NCBI GenBank assembly: GCA_030612785.1
Contig: JAUWNF010000216.1
Coordinates: 1-6,193, forward strand
Origin: Phycisphaerales bacterium
Lineage (GTDB): Bacteria; Planctomycetota; Phycisphaerae; UBA1845
Reading direction: 5' to 3'
Length of the DNA: 6,193 nucleotides
The translations under genes were made by a program, and so were the position numbers. Under the pieces are notes generated by a model. The model worked only from the letters and a program-made list of their open reading frames with translations, had not been told where the DNA came from and searched no databases. Of the stretch, positions 5,380-6,193 are shown piece by piece. The stretch's first letter is position 1, and the number at the start of each line of letters is the position of its first letter.

Positions 5380-5417
5380 CTTTCCTCGTCACCCACAAGG
5401 GGTGACGCTACATTGGG

Positions 5418-5434
5418 GATCGCCACGGGCGATC
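5418..5434. other. Perfect hairpin between convergent genes
   Basis: GATCGCC (5418-5424) and GGCGATC (5428-5434) make a 7-bp stem with a 3-nt loop, 32 nt past the stop codon of the aldo/keto reductase gene and four nt from the inverted-repeat element. No T-run follows on the minus strand, so it is only a possible rho-independent terminator for that gene. Confidence 0.35.
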
Positions 5435-5466
5435 TAATCGACAGCTTCTCACGGTCGCGGCTCGGT

Positions 5467-6193
5467 TCAAGCGTCGTCCGCCGCCGGGAATAGCTCGTCG
5501 AGTTGGTGGTTCACATCGTCGCCGATGGTGATGGCCAACGCTTGCAGGTTCTCCTGTAGCTGTTCTAAGCGGGATGCGCCCAGTATGACGCTCGAAACCC
5601 CGTCCTGGGCAACCGTCCACGCCAGGGCCAGTTGTGCCCGCGAGCAGCCCAATCCGTCGGCGTGAGCCTTGAACCGGTGTACCCGCGCCAAGTTCTCTTC
5701 CGTGAGACGGTACTCCCGCAGCCACTCCTCCCTGGCCATCCGCGAGCCCTTGGGCATGCTCTGGTCATACTTGCCGGTCAGGATGCCCATGCCCAGCGGG
5801 CTCCAGACCACCAGACCCATGCCGAACTCCAGCGCCGTCGGTCTGACGTCGCTCTCGAACTTCGCCCGGGCGAGCAGGTTGTACTGCGGCTGCTCGACCT
5901 GCGGATGCTCCGAGTTTTCCCGGTCACAGATCGCGTGTAGCTCGCGAAGCTGCGCTCCGGTCCACTCGCTGGTGCCCCAGTAGAGCACCTTGCCCTGGCG
6001 CACCAGATCGTTCATGGCCCGGGCGGTCTCTTCGATCGGCGGCTCCTCGTCGAAGCGGTGGCAGAAGTAGAGGTCCAGGTAGTCCGTGCCGATCCGCCGC
6101 AGGCTCTGGTGAACCGATTCGAAGATGTGCTTGCGCGACAGCCCGCGGTCGTTCACCTCGTCGCTCATGGGAAAGAAGACCTTGCTGGAGATC
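5467..6193 (-). CDS. Aldo/keto reductase, N-terminal part missing at the window edge
   Basis: A cytoplasmic NADPH-dependent oxidoreductase of the AKR superfamily that reduces aldehydes or ketones; the substrate is unknown. The frame stays open to the right edge (ISSKVFFPM precedes the internal ATG at 6166-6168), so about 80 N-terminal residues, including the catalytic Asp and Tyr, lie outside. Visible are the catalytic Lys in SSKVFFPM, NDRGLSRKHI, DYLDLYFCHRFDE with the active-site His, YWGTSEW, QPQYNLL, VVWSPLGMGILTGKY, and the NADP-binding ILGASRLEQLQENLQAL near the C-terminus. The KVFFP and NDRGLSRKHI blocks point to the branch related to potassium-channel beta subunits (AKR6-like). It converges on the gluzincin-like gene, so the two are unlikely to be functionally linked. 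Confidence 0.92.
   Translation of the reverse strand, partial: ISSKVFFPMSDEVNDRGLSRKHIFESVHQSLRRIGTDYLDLYFCHRFDEEPPIEETARAMNDLVRQGKVLYWGTSEWTGAQLRELHAICDRENSEHPQVEQPQYNLLARAKFESDVRPTALEFGMGLVVWSPLGMGILTGKYDQSMPKGSRMAREEWLREYRLTEENLARVHRFKAHADGLGCSRAQLALAWTVAQDGVSSVILGASRLEQLQENLQALAITIGDDVNHQLDELFPAADDA

Larger units (their letters stand above)
5301..5414. repeat. Inverted-repeat element with 25-bp perfect arms
   Basis: Arms 5301-5325 and 5390-5414 are perfect inverted repeats of 25 bp, beginning AATGTAGCGTCACCCC and ending GGGGTGACGCTACATT. Pairing can continue inward by three more positions with one G-T pair. Each arm contains its own small hairpin (CACCC-N5-GGGTG). The 64-nt interior is built from short tandem repeats and has no coding capacity. 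It lies in the convergent gap after the terminator. The GTAGCG...CGCTAC pattern matches the element at 96-148. It looks like a REP-like or MITE-like palindromic element; no transposase is present. Confidence 0.75.

Overview
This is a GC-rich bacterial chromosomal window with normal gene density and intergenic regions carrying several palindromic elements. The gene content (a GT9 heptosyltransferase-type enzyme, a bacterial Bpt leucyltransferase, a TrmB-type regulator and a secreted gluzincin-like protein) together with the REP-like palindromes suggests a Gram-negative or planctomycete-like bacterium. This placement is an inference; no marker gene settles it.

Layout. Positions 1-95 hold no supported feature. 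A 53-bp nested palindrome (96-148) overlaps the stop codon of a minus-strand glycosyltransferase family 9 gene (145-1233). Upstream of that gene, 28 nt away and on the same strand, lies bpt, aspartate/glutamate leucyltransferase (1262-2005), so the two may be co-transcribed. A 285-nt intergenic region (2006-2290) holds a pair of inverted 52-nt hairpin repeats with identical flanks and different 13-nt cores. Next is a small minus-strand gene (2291-2803) whose product has four FG-turn motifs and no assigned function. A divergent promoter region (2804-2949) separates it from a plus-strand pair: a TrmB-family regulator (2950-3837) and, 27 nt later with a strong ribosome binding site, a secreted protein of a gluzincin-like family in which HExxH has become HDLPH (3865-5271). 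The stop codon of this gene sits in the loop of a hairpin terminator. A second inverted-repeat element enclosing short tandem repeats (5301-5414) and a small hairpin (5418-5434) fill the convergent gap. The 3' part of a minus-strand aldo/keto reductase gene (5467-6193) runs off the right edge.

How the genes work together. The regulator and the secreted protein form the only clear functional pairing, probably one transcription unit ending at the hairpin. The Bpt/glycosyltransferase pair links N-degron tagging and surface polysaccharide synthesis only by position. The points most worth a second look are the degenerate metalloprotease motif, the core-swapped hairpin pair, the four-fold FG motif protein, and two genes without Shine-Dalgarno sequences that share the same spacing between a -10-like hexamer and a GTG codon.
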